Source of the DNA: Steinernema hermaphroditum
Taxonomy: Eukaryota; Nematoda; Chromadorea; Rhabditida; Steinernematidae
Reading direction: 5' to 3'
Assembly: GCA_030435675.1 (NCBI GenBank)
Contig: CM059625.1
Coordinates: 7,254,001 to 7,318,000, forward strand
Length of the DNA: 64,000 nucleotides
Notes under the pieces: generated by a model
What the model was told of the DNA's origin: nothing
What the model saw: only the letters and a program-made list of their open reading frames with translations
The model's database searches: none
Position numbers and translations under genes: made by a program
Shown: positions 17,676-29,459 of the stretch, piece after piece
Layout of the letters: every line of letters starts with the position of its first letter
Position numbering within the stretch: the first letter of the stretch is position 1

Positions 17676-19212
17676 TTATGCTGCATGCGAATTCACCAGA
17701 TTGTACTGCAGATCGACTGTTCCGTACATGACGCCATCGTGGTTAAGGCCTTGTTTCTACAATGAATTACTCATAAAGCATCATTTGTACTGATAAAACA
17801 GTTAAAAATTCCCTGTAGACCCAGGTTCACATAACATGACCGCAATGTTACTGTAGATCACTTGATAACATCTGCAAAAATTAAAGTCTTAGGCCCATCC
17901 ATTCTTACTTGAAAGGCCTGGTCCTGTCCTTCGATAGCGCTTGCAATTTTTCCGCACGCCTGATATCCGACCTTGTCATCACCTGTTGAGTAAATGGTGA
18001 AGATGTGCGCACCCTCGTAACGTCTTCTGAAATTATTCTATTTTTGATCATATTATGTGTTTACGACGTGCCTAGCGTTAATGTCGTTAAGGTAACGCGA
18101 GAGACAGCTCATTCCGTTAACCATATTGCAACTGCCGAACGGCACAAAACACAAAAACGATCCGTAATTTGCACCGGCGATACCAACGAATGTGTCTACC
18201 AGATCAGTTAGTGGTGGACCCAGCTGCTCGCCTGTATCCACACAAGCGCCGCCGAGGATCGCTTTCCGAGCAATTGGAGAACCCATGGAGAAGCCAAGAA
18301 TGTCGACTTTTGAGCCAGTGTAGGATGCAACTGCTTGGATGAACATTCGAATCTTAAGTTATAATCAGTAATATTTTCAAATAAAAAAGCAAGGTGGCCC
18401 AGAAAAGGGCATCCATTTTGAAGAATATCCACATGAGACCGATCAGAAGGGCTTCAATAAAATAGAATATATCAATTGTTTTCGATCGATTAACAAAACA
18501 AACGTTAGCACCCGAATCCCAGCCTCATATGAGGCGCACCGTAACAAAGACGTCACAGACTGGGTTGCCTCTGCCAGACTTTTGTTCAGGTGCCCTTTTC
18601 TGGTCCACTTTGTAATTGTATAAAATTGAGTGCTTACATGTTTTACATAGGAACATTCCATCGTAACGAAAAGTACGTTCGTTTTTCCAGAATCTCCGTA
18701 AGTTGTTCCGTAAATGTCCTCGTCGGTGTATCCTTTGCTCAGAAAATGGTCGCGGATTTTGTCGAAATTTCCAGCGTTGTTTGTAATACCATGGACTATT
18801 ATGACGGGTTGACGTCTGTAAAAGTTTTTCCTATAGGCTGTCTTGATATCTGTCAAAATAAAGGGTGGTATCAAAATATCGAATCACTCTCGTTTCTTCC
18901 AATACACATACGTTAAGCAAGCGTTAATAATGGCTACACCGAAATAAATGCGGGCCTTCAAGCACTTACAGGTTTCGAAGATATAAAGCATCGATCACTC
19001 CACTACCATATGTACACTTACGAGGTTGGGGCTCCACCTTCATGTGATCCTCCGCCGTAACTACCACCTCCTCCCACATCGGTTCTTGCTACAGCATCAC
19101 CAACTCCCTGGCCAAAATTTGTGTCCAAATATGTCTTGAAGGTTGGTGAGATCGTTGAAGTTGCAATTGATACAATAGCAAGGAAAACTACACTTCGTTT
19201 TGTCGACCGCAT
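17676..19212 (-). CDS. secreted LIPS-type lipase (lipase class 2 / EstA-like)
   Basis: This is an alpha/beta-hydrolase of the nematode LIPS family (related to bacterial EstA/EstB lipases), predicted to be secreted. I chose ATG 19212 because it opens a signal peptide (MRSTKRSVVFLAIVSIATS); an upstream TTG in the same frame is unlikely. Exon 1 ends at 19022. Key stretches are RQPVIIVHGITNNAGNF (oxyanion-hole region, about 18810), the nucleophile elbow LGFSMGSPIARKAI (about 18290), the acid candidate in STGDDKVGYQAC (about 17970), and the histidine in GLNHDGVMYGTVDLQYN near the end. A Gly-rich stretch (GGGGSYGGGSHEGG) follows the signal peptide. The triad is complete. It lies in tandem with the carboxylesterase, both minus strand and both secreted. 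Confidence 0.85.
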
Positions 19213-19672
19213 CGCAAAAAAAAACAAGCTAAGATCTCAACCTTTGACTAACCGATAGAGAGGCACTTATAGAAACATTGCGCAACATAGAACGGGACGT
19301 AGCCACTGGGCGTTAGAAACTTGTTCTAAGCGCTGCGAACAGGTTCTACACATCCAAATGTGACTCACATTGGTTCAACCGCAAACTACATTCATGAATC
19401 AATTCAGCTTCTCTAACTGACATATGTGAACACGAACAGAGCTTCACGAACACAGAATCATCAAGCAGACTTGAACATTTTTCGCTCCTCTCTTTTCATT
19501 TTAGTTTGTATCTGGCTCATAGTTGGCTGTTGCGAAGTGAAACATTTCTTCAAGACATCTGAAAACACAAACAATCTTTGACACACTCTACATACACCAG
19601 TTCGAGGCTAAATGACAGAAGTATACTGTGTCAAGCAAAACTTTGCTGAAGCAATTGTTTGAAACGTTGCTA
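19213..19672. other. intergenic upstream of lipase
   Basis: I see no gene in this stretch. It is the upstream flank of the minus-strand lipase and runs up to the TACAGGGTG start of a transposon relic. Confidence 0.4.
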
Positions 19673-19945
19673 CTACAGGGTGTTCAGGAAATATTGTATT
19701 TGTGATTTTTTTTGTCTTGGAAATTGTTTAGAATCGAAATTTATTTGATCTAGAAAGCGGATTAGATGAAGGCATCCAGACTCCAGAGGTGTAGGAAGAT
19801 GACGAATCTGGCACGCGGCGAGGCCCTGAAGCGAATCCTGTTTTCCGATGAGAAGATTTCCACCATCGAACCCAACTGTAACTCACAGAATCGCCACGAA
19901 CTGTTGCAGATAGGTTGCGCATTATGACAGTGGAAAAAGCGAACT
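19673..19945 (+). mobile_element. mariner/maT-like transposon relic
   Basis: A TACAGGGTGTTCAGG sequence at 19675 resembles the terminal repeat of mariner/maT elements next to a TA target. About 90 bases downstream, from 19766, a plus-strand frame reads RLQRCRKM... followed by LKRILFSDEKISTIEPNCNS. This matches the first catalytic-Asp region of maT/Tc1-mariner transposases (consensus RI[LV]FSDEKIFTIE). The frame ends within about 60 codons and the N-terminal and C-terminal parts are missing or scrambled, so the copy is dead. Confidence 0.65.
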
Positions 19946-19998
19946 TCCCCAAAAAGTAAATACTGCTCAATTGGTCAAAAGGTTTACTTGCTTGGTTG

Positions 19999-20164
19999 CT
20001 GAGACATTTGAACATAGAGCTCCGACGAAACGGTAACATTTAAAATACTTTTTTTGTGACTAAAACCTAGAAGTGAAGCAGATATATGTATCACCGGTGA
20101 GATAGTTCATAAAGGTTTGCAGATGTTACCGTTTCGGTGGAGCTCTGGGATTCAAATGTCTCCA
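19999..20164. repeat. inverted repeat, about 41-base arms
   Basis: The left arm (about 19999-20039, including GCTCCGACGAAACGGTAACA) is an imperfect reverse complement of the right arm (about 20123-20164, including TGTTACCGTTTCGGTGGAGC and then TTCAAATGTCTC). The spacer is about 83 bases. It lies just 3' of the mariner fragment and may be the ends of another small element or part of a rearranged copy. Confidence 0.6.
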
Positions 20165-21431
20165 CACCTTGCTTGCATGCCAAACATCCTGCTCAATTCT
20201 TCTCATTTCTAGACGAACGCAACGTTTTGGACAAAACTTTGGGTCAAGAAACCAAATGGATAGTATTTCTAAGAGATACTCTGCAATGTTAAATAGCTTC
20301 TTTGGCCAACCTGGTCAGGATGGGAGCAAGCATTGCATTTTCAATATGCTGGTCGTTCGGTTTTTCACCCATAAAACATTACGGGGCTCGCATCTCCTTC
20401 GGAGAGATGAGTCCGTCTGTGTTCCGAGAGTTGCATATTCGGTGCTAATTGCTGAGTCAAAAGTCAAATCAAAACATTACGGGTAAGCCGCTTTATGCCA
20501 GAAAAAAAAGATGTTTCTGAAATTTCGAACGGATTCGGAGCATTTCAATGTAGTTCATCACATTGCTCTCAGACGTTCGCTTAAACGCCTTTGTTCTGTC
20601 ACCAAGGGAGCAAATGCACTTTCAGCTCTTCAAATGCCTTAATCCGTGTTTGTGCTCACCCACTATTGTTAATTAATCGAAATGAAAATGACGACCCAGG
20701 ATTACGTATACACAAACTTTTCGATGAACCCGTCTTCGTCGTTGATGTTTTGTTAAAGAGGTCTCCGAAACCGCAACAGTCGGCGTTCCAATCGGAAAGT
20801 CACCTGCGCGAGCGTTGATCTATTTTCGATGTTGTTTTAATGGTTGTTTTTCCGACGGGACTTCCTAACTAATCGATTGCTGATGACAGCCAATCCGTTT
20901 TGGAATGAAAACAAAGACCACTGCAATCACACATTACTATGCGTTCAGTGCATTTTCTTGGGAATTCTCCGACTTTACACTGAAGCATCGAGTGCTGGCT
21001 GAAAACGTCCTGTTTTGAAGAATGCTATCTTGAACCAAGAGATTTCGGAATAGATAACGATTCTTCCGCGATAAACCACTCTTCATAGAAAATGAAAGGT
21101 GTCGATAAGATCTTTTAGAAGTTAAGCATATAGGCCGTACTTACAAGTTGATTTTAGAAGTTGATTTTTAAACGACTTTTACAGAAATCATCGAATACAA
21201 AACGGGTGTTACAGAATATTATGTATGAAGGTAGTTTCTATCCTGTGGTATTGTGTTACCATGTCATAAACGTTCATTATACGTTCTACGGCAGGAAATT
21301 CCAAAGAAGGAGGAGCGCTGTTGCTCGACCTCGATATCGTAATCTACGCTGTAAGTATAAAAGAATCTCTAGTGTTCGTCAAACGTATAGTTACTGGTTC
21401 ATCTTGCCCACTCTAAACTCTTCGTGTTCAG
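20165..21431. other. probable degraded repeat, no intact gene
   Basis: Short overlapping open frames occur (for example 20169-20486, 20591-20818, 21161-21547) without any recognisable domain. AAAACATTACGGG occurs twice (near 20375 and 20468). The stretch looks like decayed mobile DNA plus the promoter of the next gene. Confidence 0.35.
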
Positions 21432-22320
21432 ATGAAGGTTGTCATTCTTCTCCTCATCGCTGTTGTCGCCATCCGTGCCTTCCCCTTGCCGGAAGAGAAG
21501 AAAGGTTGGAAAATAAGATGCTTCAGCATGAGCTTCAATATATTTAGAAAAGGGGAAACCACTGGCCCTCGTTAACTTGGGAAAATCCGCGGAAACCAAG
21601 TCGGAAGGCGAAGTCAAGGTGTTGAAGAAGGATAACAAAGAAGAGGAAAAGGAAAAGACGACTGCTAAAGAAGAAAAGAAAGAAAATGAAGACAAAAATG
21701 AGAAAGCCGAGCCAAGTAAAGACAGTGAGCCGGAAAAGGTAAACGAAGAGAAGAAAGAAGAAAAGAAAGAAGACGAAGAAAAGCAGAAAGAAGAGAAAAC
21801 CACGGCTGAGGAAAAGACCAGCGATACTCCGGAAAAAGCCAATGAAGATACCAAGAAAGAGGAAACGAAAAAGGAAGCCCACCTGAAGGACGATAAGCTT
21901 CCTGAATCTGAACAGAAATCTAACGATAATGAAAAGGTCGTCAAAAAGGAGGAAAAGGAAGCAGTGACCTCGGAGAAAAAGCAGGAAGCATCGCCAGCTG
22001 AAACAAAGGAAGAAGTAAAGAAGAGCGAACAGAAAGAGGAAGAGAAGAAGGAGAAAAAAGGAGAAGAAGGAGCTGAGAAGAAGAACGATGATGAAAAGAA
22101 GGAAGAGAAGGAGCCGATGAAGCAAGAGGAGAAGAAGAGTGACGATGACACCAAGAAGGATGAGGAGAAGAAGGAGGCCACGACCGAAGACATGAAGGAA
22201 GAAAACAAGGAAGAAACGAAAGAAAAGAAAAATGAAGACGAGAAAGCGAAGGACGAGCCCGCAAAGGAAGAAAAGGAAAAAAGTGATAAAGGGTCCAAGA
22301 AGGTGGAGAAGAAGGAATGA
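21432..22320 (+). CDS. secreted Glu/Lys-rich low-complexity protein
   Basis: Two exons, 21432-21504 and 21548-22320, join in phase across a 43-base intron to give 281 residues. The ATG lies directly after a GTTCAG acceptor, so trans-splicing is likely. Residues 1-17 are a signal peptide (MKVVILLLIAVVAIRAF), followed by PLPEEKKEKGKPLALVNLG. The rest is almost entirely Glu, Lys, Asp, Ser and Thr (KEEEKEKTTAKEEKKENEDK style), with no cysteine and no recognisable domain. It is a highly charged, probably disordered exported protein. The complementary strand has long open frames only because GAA/AAG-type codons lack stops in reverse. No function can be assigned. Confidence 0.75.
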
Positions 22321-22411
22321 GCATGTCGCAATGTAATAAGTCCGCAATATATAGAAATGTTTGCAATACCACCCACTTTAATATATTACCTGTTTTGCAA
22401 TATTTTTGATC

Positions 22412-22417
22412 AATAAA
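22412..22417 (+). terminator. polyadenylation signal AATAAA
   Basis: A canonical AATAAA lies 92 bases after the stop of the secreted Glu/Lys-rich gene and before the next gene's start at 22574. It fits as that gene's polyadenylation signal. Confidence 0.55.
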
Positions 22418-22573
22418 CGCATGGTTTGGAGAGCTCCAGTTTGTTCAAGAGTTTGCACACATGGTCTTCGAACGTAGTCCCTTCCATGATTATACGGTAA
22501 AGCGCGTAACCGCGAAAACCACGATGATCAGTGTCTCACGTGAAGCTTTTGCATTTTCATCAGAACAGTTCAG

Positions 22574-24866
22574 ATGTCGTCTAGTCAAGATGAAACCCCA
22601 AAAGAGACGGAAGGCGACTCACAAGTGGAGCCAGACATAACGGAGAACGAAGCATCGACCTTTAAAGACTCTGAGGTCGGGACCGATTCTATTCTGACAG
22701 GCGAAAAAGCTGTTGAAGATGATTTGACCATGGAATCTTCACATCCTCAGCCACCGACGATCGACGAGGAAAATGGAGTAGTAACGGTCGGTCGGTATGC
22801 ACAAAAACGTGAAATGGGACAGTGCTTTAGGTGGCTGTTGAAGATCTTCTAGCAGCGGGGATCGATGTGGAGAACTTGTCAACTATAACTCAAGATGAGC
22901 TGGCCAAAGTCATAGCGATGGCCAAAAGAAACTCGTTGATAGATTCATCAGGAAACGAAGACACTTCGAAGAAAGAAGATCCAGAAAGAATCGCTGCAAA
23001 TGTTGTAAAGTTCCCTCACTCCTTGCAAACGTAACATTTTCCACTGTAGATCGTCGATGAGGTTATGGATCGGCCGATGAATTCCTGCACACAAAACCCA
23101 CAAACGTCCCAAGAGAACGAGCCGTGGTCGCTGGTGGTTACTGATGACGGCAACATACGTCTAACCGATTCACATAATCATATATATCTCGTAGGTCTTA
23201 GATCTATCGTAGGCACAAACAATATCCTTTCAGTTTACTCGTGAAGTTCTTCAAACGCACCACATAGATCCAAACAATCTCACTGAAGACAACATCCAGT
23301 CTCTTTTAGCCCTCGCTATGCCAATGTTCGACTTGTTTGTTAAACCGGGTGACCTGGTCCATTTTTAGAACCAAACTAACTACAGGTGAGCCGAATGCAA
23401 AACGAGCGAAGTTAACACCATCGTCCATCAGCAGTTATGCTCTCCAAGTACCTAGTTATGTTTGCTGAGCAGCCAGATGAACGGCACTTTAGGAATGTGA
23501 ATCACACCCCGGAAAGCATGTTCAAGATTTTTCATTAATTGGAGAAGAAGTTGAAGTAAGAAAGGATGGAAAGCTTCTGGCTGCCACGATACGGTACTGC
23601 CGTGAAGGATCCGGTCCAAACTTTAAGGTGCAATTCACTGACGGACACTTTGAGTGGGTCGAAGAAGATCAAATTGTCTTGCCCATAGTCAAGCGTTCGG
23701 CTTCTTCCAGTCCCGGGCGATCTTTCATGGCAACCTCGATGAATGCAGATAGGAAATCGGCAACCGAAACAAGTGAGCTTACATTATTCATTCCTACCGT
23801 TAGATAGGTTTATGCCTTTCAATTTGAACTTATGAGTGTTTAGTATAGGAAACGCCGCTTTAGTGATCGTGAAACGTGCCAAGAGCCCATCTTACGTATC
23901 AAATTGAGTTCTTTCCTGATTTTTGAAAGTCACGCAAAGATCAAAGGAAACTTGAGAGTTCCAAAAGTTACTCGACAACGTAACATATCTTACACGACTT
24001 TATTTCGGTGGTGGGACTACGGCTTCCGGGTGTCGCAATTCCCTCTGGAAGCCGGAAAACTCACAACTGCCACAGGGTTTACCATCAGACTAACCAGACA
24101 CTCAGAGAGCGCCCGGAGGGACCGACCGCTCGCCACCGCGACACGAGTGAGACATATCTTCTAATGTATATTATTAAAAGAAGCATGCTACCTCTCGACC
24201 CCCTGCAGTGGCACTCCTAGATGTCCTTTTTGCGCCACGGATTTTAGAATCGGAGAGTAATTCGGATTTCCGGGATAGGAGCATCGATTTAGATTCAGAA
24301 ATCATGATCCCCTAATGCAGTATAATTGTGTCAATCGCTGTATTGAACATCTTCTATTCCATTAAAGTTGTATTCCAGGCACTCGAGTGAATGTCGGGAA
24401 TCGATATGAACATCACGATACGGTGGCAAACTACTGCTGCCAGGTATGTGACCGCAAGGTGTACCAAAAGGAGCCGACCTATATCGTCATACGAATTCCT
24501 GCTTGTCACTCGTGCGCCGAAAAGCAGATGTTCATTTTGGATGAAAGTGAAGTCACACCCAACAGAACGCCCGCAGATGAAGATGACACCAAAAGCGAAA
24601 GAACCAAAGAGCCTTCGTTCAAGGAACGAAAGACAAGTTCGGCACCACTGGAGGAAACATACAGTCACGCTGCTCTCACGGGAGTTATTCAGCCTCGAAG
24701 TGCCTCAGTCGATTGTTGTTCACTATTAGAGGATTATGCAACGGAAGATCCAGAGATTGAAAAGAAGAAATCGGCGCCGCTGATATCCACAACTAACCTA
24801 CCTTCGCCGGGAAACGACGAACCCCGGCACGCATCCCCTACAGGCATTGACATTAAATCCGAGTAA
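22574..24866 (+). CDS. Tudor-like domain protein with C-terminal CxxC pair, unrecognised
   Basis: This is one multi-exon gene, read from ATG 22574 (directly after TTCAG) to TAA 24864-24866. In-phase joins that I could follow include 22574-22786, 22831-23004 and 23050 onward. The N-terminus is acidic and Ser/Thr-rich. A central segment (about 23540-23690) reads GEEVEVRKDGKLLAATIRY, then FKVQFTDGHFEWVEEDQIVL, which resembles a Tudor or SH3-like barrel. Downstream, after a GTAATT donor inside the 24250-24262 exon, the final exon (from 24380) contains CQVCDRK...ACHSCAEK, two CxxC pairs 18 residues apart that could bind zinc. A Ser/Pro/Glu-rich tail follows. The combination suggests a nuclear or chromatin-associated protein. 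I do not recognise an orthologue, and exons between 23820 and 24260 are the least certain. Confidence 0.55.
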
Positions 24867-24950
24867 CTATTTAAAGATACACTGATGCAAATACAATTAC
24901 CACTGTACACAACGTCATAAACCATCTATACAAACAAGCGCTAAGACATG

Positions 24951-26327
24951 TTACTTGCTCTTCCTTGTCATGAACTTCTGAAGAGCGGCGGCACATTCAG
25001 CAGACTGCCAGCGTTCAACCAACAATTTGCATTCCAAATCATTAGCTTTGTGAAGAGCTGCACGATTAATATCACGAACAAGAACTTTGTTCAGGCGAAG
25101 TGATTCGGGTGGCAACTGAGAGTAAGCGAAAACACGCTTTTCCGCCTCTGCAGCAAAAGTCTTGTCGGGAACAACCTCGCTGACTAGATTGCGCTCCAAA
25201 GCCTCGTGCGCACTCAGTTTCTTGCCAAACAGCAATACATCAGCCGCCTAAAAACAGCGAAGTTACGACGGTAACCCTTACGCTAAATTACCTTGGCATG
25301 TCCCATTAGCAGTGGGAAGGTGAAAGAAGAGCATCCCTCCGCTGACTGCCCCAGACTAGTAAAAGGTGTGTGAAATGTCGCCTATAACAAGTACAAGTGC
25401 ATTTCTGTCGATCGTTGGGGACTAACTACCTTATCAGAAGCGACGACAGCATCAAACAGTCCTAACACAGTCACGGAAATTCCAATAGCTGGTCCATTGA
25501 TTAGACCAATCAAAGGCTTATCGTGATCAATATATGCCTTCACGTAGGCATTTAGAACCTTTTCTCCGGCTTCGGCCAATTCCTTAACATCTTCTGGCCG
25601 CTTAACCGCGAAGTTCGACAAATCATTTCCACTACAGAAATAATTACCAGCGGCTACAAACGTATAATTGCTATTAGTACAGAGTATTAAACAATTACCG
25701 GAAATTACGGTAACCCGTGTTTTCTTATCTTTGCTGGCAAAATTCAGTGCTTCCGTTATTCCGCGGTACATATCCCACGTGAGAGCGTTGAATTTCTCAG
25801 GTCGATTAAGTTTAATTCGGAAAACATTATCTTCCACCGAAATGGATAGGCCGTTCACCCCACCGAGTCCTTCGACGTTTGACTGACTCTCGGCGGTCAA
25901 CTTTTCTTCTTCTTTAATAAGAGAGTTTACCAAATCAATATAAAGTTGTTGAGCTGTCTCCTAAAACCAAACAAACGTTAAAGGGTAAGTTGGAAACAGT
26001 TGAGTACACCTTTGGCGTTCCCTTCACACCGTTCCAAGCATCATATTTTGCGCGACCTGCGAAGTCCATCATTCCCGGACGACTTCCCGTCACATCTCCC
26101 TGAGTAGCTTGCTTGAACAACGAATAAATTTTGAGTTTCATTTGAACATCAGGCTCCTCCGAAAGCTTCTTCAAGTTCTTCTGAGCCGCTTCAAAATCAG
26201 TTCCAACGGAATAGCACCTGAACGGAAATATATAGCGCAAAATAAAAACAGCAGTATACCTAGCGGACAGGTAGGAAAGTTTAGAGGCATCGGCAGTAAC
26301 CAGAAGGCGTTGAACTGAACGCAACAT
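24951..26327 (-). CDS. ech-4: ACBP-domain enoyl-CoA delta isomerase (ECI2 type)
   Basis: This enzyme shifts cis/trans-3-enoyl-CoA to trans-2-enoyl-CoA during beta-oxidation of unsaturated fatty acids in mitochondria or peroxisomes. The start is ATG 26327, 13 bases after a TTTTCAG acceptor. The N-terminus ([20 protein letters not shown]) is basic and amphipathic, like a mitochondrial leader. An acyl-CoA-binding domain follows (about 26200-25940: [37 protein letters not shown]). The crotonase domain (about 25870-25000) has [63 protein letters not shown] and [11 protein letters not shown]. The C-terminus is MTRKSK; ECI2 often ends in a peroxisomal SKL-like signal, but here it is not canonical. 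The order ACBP then isomerase matches human ECI2 and C. elegans ECH-4. Confidence 0.9.
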
Positions 26328-26831
26328 CTCGTAGCTAAATCTGAAAACATTTCATTTCATAAAACCACATAAACAATGGGCACTCTGCAATATAATTTAT
26401 GTAACGATTTCTCATCAGCGCTAAACAGAGTGGTGCGGAGCACCCGGGTAAAATAAAAAAATGCAAGAGCACAAGGAAATGAGAAGAGTCGACACGCCGA
26501 ACAGCAACACACCGCAGCTGCATCTATAGACGTCGTTCGTTCAGACAGAATTAGATGCGTGTGAGCGTCTCAAACAGCGAGCGAGGCGAAAACAAACGAC
26601 AAAGTCTGCACGGCAAGGTGGACATTGTACTTTATACCTTCATTGTACAGAGTCCGTTATCATCACTCAAGTATAAGTGAAGCTGTTGCAACGGCTTTGC
26701 GACTGAGAAAACTTATCTGCATATGGAACTTTTCCGAAGTCCAGCTTATTATTTACAGACACTAACTCTTGCAAACAGGTATTATAACAAATATATCATT
26801 GGTTGAGCGTATTATTGATTTGGATGGGAGC

Positions 26832-27718
26832 TTATAGCTTGTTATATGGTACCATCCAGGTGGGAGTTTCGTCGTTTGCGGCAATCGGTTTTTCGTGCTT
26901 AACGTATTTAGGCATTCGTGACCCGACGGAGCTGAGGTCTTCGGTTTCGTACTCCTCGGAAATCGGCTTCTGCTTCTTGGCCCTAAAATAAATACTTTTT
27001 TTTTCAAAACGCTTTATAGATCTTACTTCTTCTTGTGGGCACTCTTCCTTCTTTTTGAAGACTTCTTTGGTTTTTTCGTTGAAATAAGTTGTGAAAATGG
27101 AGGAGGCATCGTAAACGTTGGGAATGTTGGCAAAGAAACTGTTGGGAAAGTGACAGTTGCAAGAGTGGGGAAAGAAACAGTGGCAGGCGGCGGAAGGGTT
27201 GGCAAAGACGGCATCTGAGGAATCGGTGCCGCTTGCAGAGGTGACTGAACGGAGTGGATATAATGTTGCGGCAGTTGCACCATCTGCTGCTTTTGGGGCG
27301 CCTTTCTCACTTCTGTCTTGAGGGCTTTGGCCTTTGGGGTTAAATCATGCACATTTGATGATGACGGAGACGCTTTCTTCGCACTCTGAATTTTTTTGAC
27401 TTCAGATTGAGTCTGAGAAGGCACACCGCCAATAGGCACCATCATTTGAGGAAAAAGCTGTGGTAGACCCATCGGAAATGTGTGGTGTGGCACTCCATTT
27501 TGCATTGTCATCTGCGGAGCTCTCCGAATCTCTGCGGATTTTTGTTGAGAAGAACTGGATGAGACGGAAATACGATGAGCCCGTGGCGAACCATCATCAG
27601 GAACAAGGGAAATCGTTTGACACACTTAAAGGACCGAAAAGGGAAATCATCGATAATACAAAGACTTCCTACCAAGTGCGAATATCACTAGCAACGTTGA
27701 GAGACGAGACACCACCAT
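26832..27718 (-). CDS. secreted Pro/Ser/Lys-rich protein, unrecognised
   Basis: Three exons join in phase (27718-27673, 27624-27027, 26982-26832), giving 264 residues, with introns of 48 and 44 bases. Joining exon 1 reveals a signal peptide, MVVSRLSTLLVIFALVCQTI, that is not visible in the main exon alone. The mature region is disordered-looking: Ser-rich (ISVSSSSSQQKS), then Met/Pro/Gln-rich (FPMGLPQLFPQMMVPIGG), Pro/Gln/Lys segments, and an irregular repeat of Phe-Pro-Thr motifs (SFPTLATVTFPTVSLPTFPT). It ends in a basic KKPKKSSKRRKSAHKKK block followed by a short acidic tail. No cysteine-rich domain is present. It may be a cuticle or secreted structural protein, but that is only a guess. 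Confidence 0.65.
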
Positions 27719-27937
27719 CGTCACAGTATCTTAACAAGAATGGTCGGGAAGAACCTTTATAGTGGTCCCATACTGCGCATTGCCGACCAATATAGATGAC
27801 CTACCTAGATCCCACGAACAATGCACTTTCACTGAAGACGTTCCCTTTCCATATCACGCAAACGCTAGTATCGCAAGACAAATGAAAAGATTTAATTCTC
27901 TCAAGCTATTTCATTTCGACACATTTAAATAACATTA

Positions 27938-29011
27938 CTACTGCATAAATTCCTGACGGATTTTGATGGCGATCCGACGTTCTTTTGCTAACTGCTCTTC
28001 GCGTTCCTTCACAACCAATTTTCGAGAACTAGGTGAGTGTGGAACGGCTAAGTGAGCCTCCGGATGCGTCACACGCTTCACGATATTCTTTTCCAAACCG
28101 AGTCCTTTTCGATCACGCTTCAGGGCAGTTCTTACTGGATAACGTTTTCCTTCGCCGCATTTGCCAAGACCTTGTGTTTCTTTCCAGCCGGTCTTTTGAA
28201 GCATTTGATAACCAATGTTCCATTCCGGAATTGAGTAACCAGGGGCTTCTATGGGTTTACTTGTGGATATTATATGAACAATGCTTGAGAAGTGAGCTTC
28301 GTCCGTATAGCTGCTGCCACAGTCCGAACAATTCTTGAGATCAACTGCTGCAGAACCAGTTCTCTTTAGTGAATTATCACTTCTCGTTTGCATTCTAAAA
28401 TACGATCCATGATCAACATTTACGAGAACAGTGAAACATCACCTCAGATTCGTCAAGCATTCGCGCACATCGTAATGCCGGAACATGGCTGCAAGAGATT
28501 CAGCACTTCTTCCATTTGAGTCACATAGTTTCGTATTTGCTCCATTCGCAATGATGAATTTCACGGCTTCAAGCTTCCCTTCAGCAGCGGCACACATCAG
28601 TGGAGTCCAACCATGTTCATCCTTCATGTTTATGCAAACATCCTTGTAATTGCATAAAAACTGCCTCATAGAATGAACATCGCCATGAGTTGCAGCTCTA
28701 AAAAATAAACGCTGGTCGCGCTCTGTAAAAGTGCGCAGATCTGCAAGCGAACACCCATGTTGCAATCTTTGTTTTCTAACTGGAATGTGATCCGTGGCAG
28801 AAGACGAGATTTGGGAAATGTTCTTATAACCGATAATTGGGCTCTCCTCCGAAATGACCTTCTTGTAAAAGTCTCGTGCTTCATTGCCAGTGAGAAGTTC
28901 TTGAGATGACCCCCCAGCTGATGATTCTGAATTACACGCTGAAAGCGACAAGAAATCGTCAACGGTCGAAGATTTCACAAATTTGATGGTCTTCGGGCGA
29001 TAACAGCTCAT
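27938..29011 (-). CDS. GPANK1: GPANK1-like ankyrin repeat and G-patch protein
   Basis: Two main exons, about 29011-28444 and 28393-27938, join in phase across an intron of about 48 bases. I chose ATG 29011-29009 (MSCYRPKTIKFV) because a CTTTCAG acceptor lies about 22 bases upstream. Ankyrin repeats occupy about 28740-28460: LFFRAATHGDVHSMRQFL, then DEHGWTPLMCAAAEGKLEAV. The second exon carries a G-patch (GYQMLQKTGWKETQGLGKCG, then RYPVRTALKRDRKGLGL), the RNA-processing motif that activates DEAH helicases. The order ankyrin then G-patch and the KRDRKGLG ending match GPANK1. It is divergently transcribed from RRP9. Confidence 0.85.
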
Positions 29012-29459
29012 TTTTTTTTGATAAAAAGCGCCTGAAAGTGCGAATATGTTAGAAATGCAATATTCGAAAACGCAATCGAGAGTATTCACAAATTCGCCAA
29101 CGAATGGCTATTTCAAAATCGGTTTGGATTTATGAAAATTGGTTCTACAACGAATGCCCTTAGTTACGTTTACAAGAAACGATAATTGAAAAACGTTCGC
29201 GGTCACCACTGGTGGCCGCGGTTGCTGCCGCTGCCTGAGGTCCCACGGCGGTTTGCCTGATTTCGCTGCGTGGTGCTGCTTCTGCTGCTTCCTGCTGACT
29301 CGTTCGAATTATCCACCCCTGCAAGCGCAATCGCTCTTAATTCCTTGCTGTATGCGACTAAGGCTGGAAATGACTCGTGTTTTTACTTCGTATATCCCGC
29401 TTTTTCATAACAGGTTATCAGTATCTGGTGTTCATTTTTCAGTGATTTACTCGGGCGCC
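29012..29459. other. divergent promoter region between GPANK1 and RRP9
   Basis: This 448-base gap separates divergently oriented genes. It includes a GC-rich patch near 29200-29260. TTTTTCAG ends at 29442, 17 bases before the RRP9 start, and is a likely trans-splice acceptor. I see no gene. Confidence 0.5.

Noticed and set aside
21399..22376. Long minus-strand open frames opposite the Glu/Lys-rich gene
   Set aside because: GAA/AAG-type codons read as TTC/CTT in reverse and rarely produce stops; there is no start context or family.
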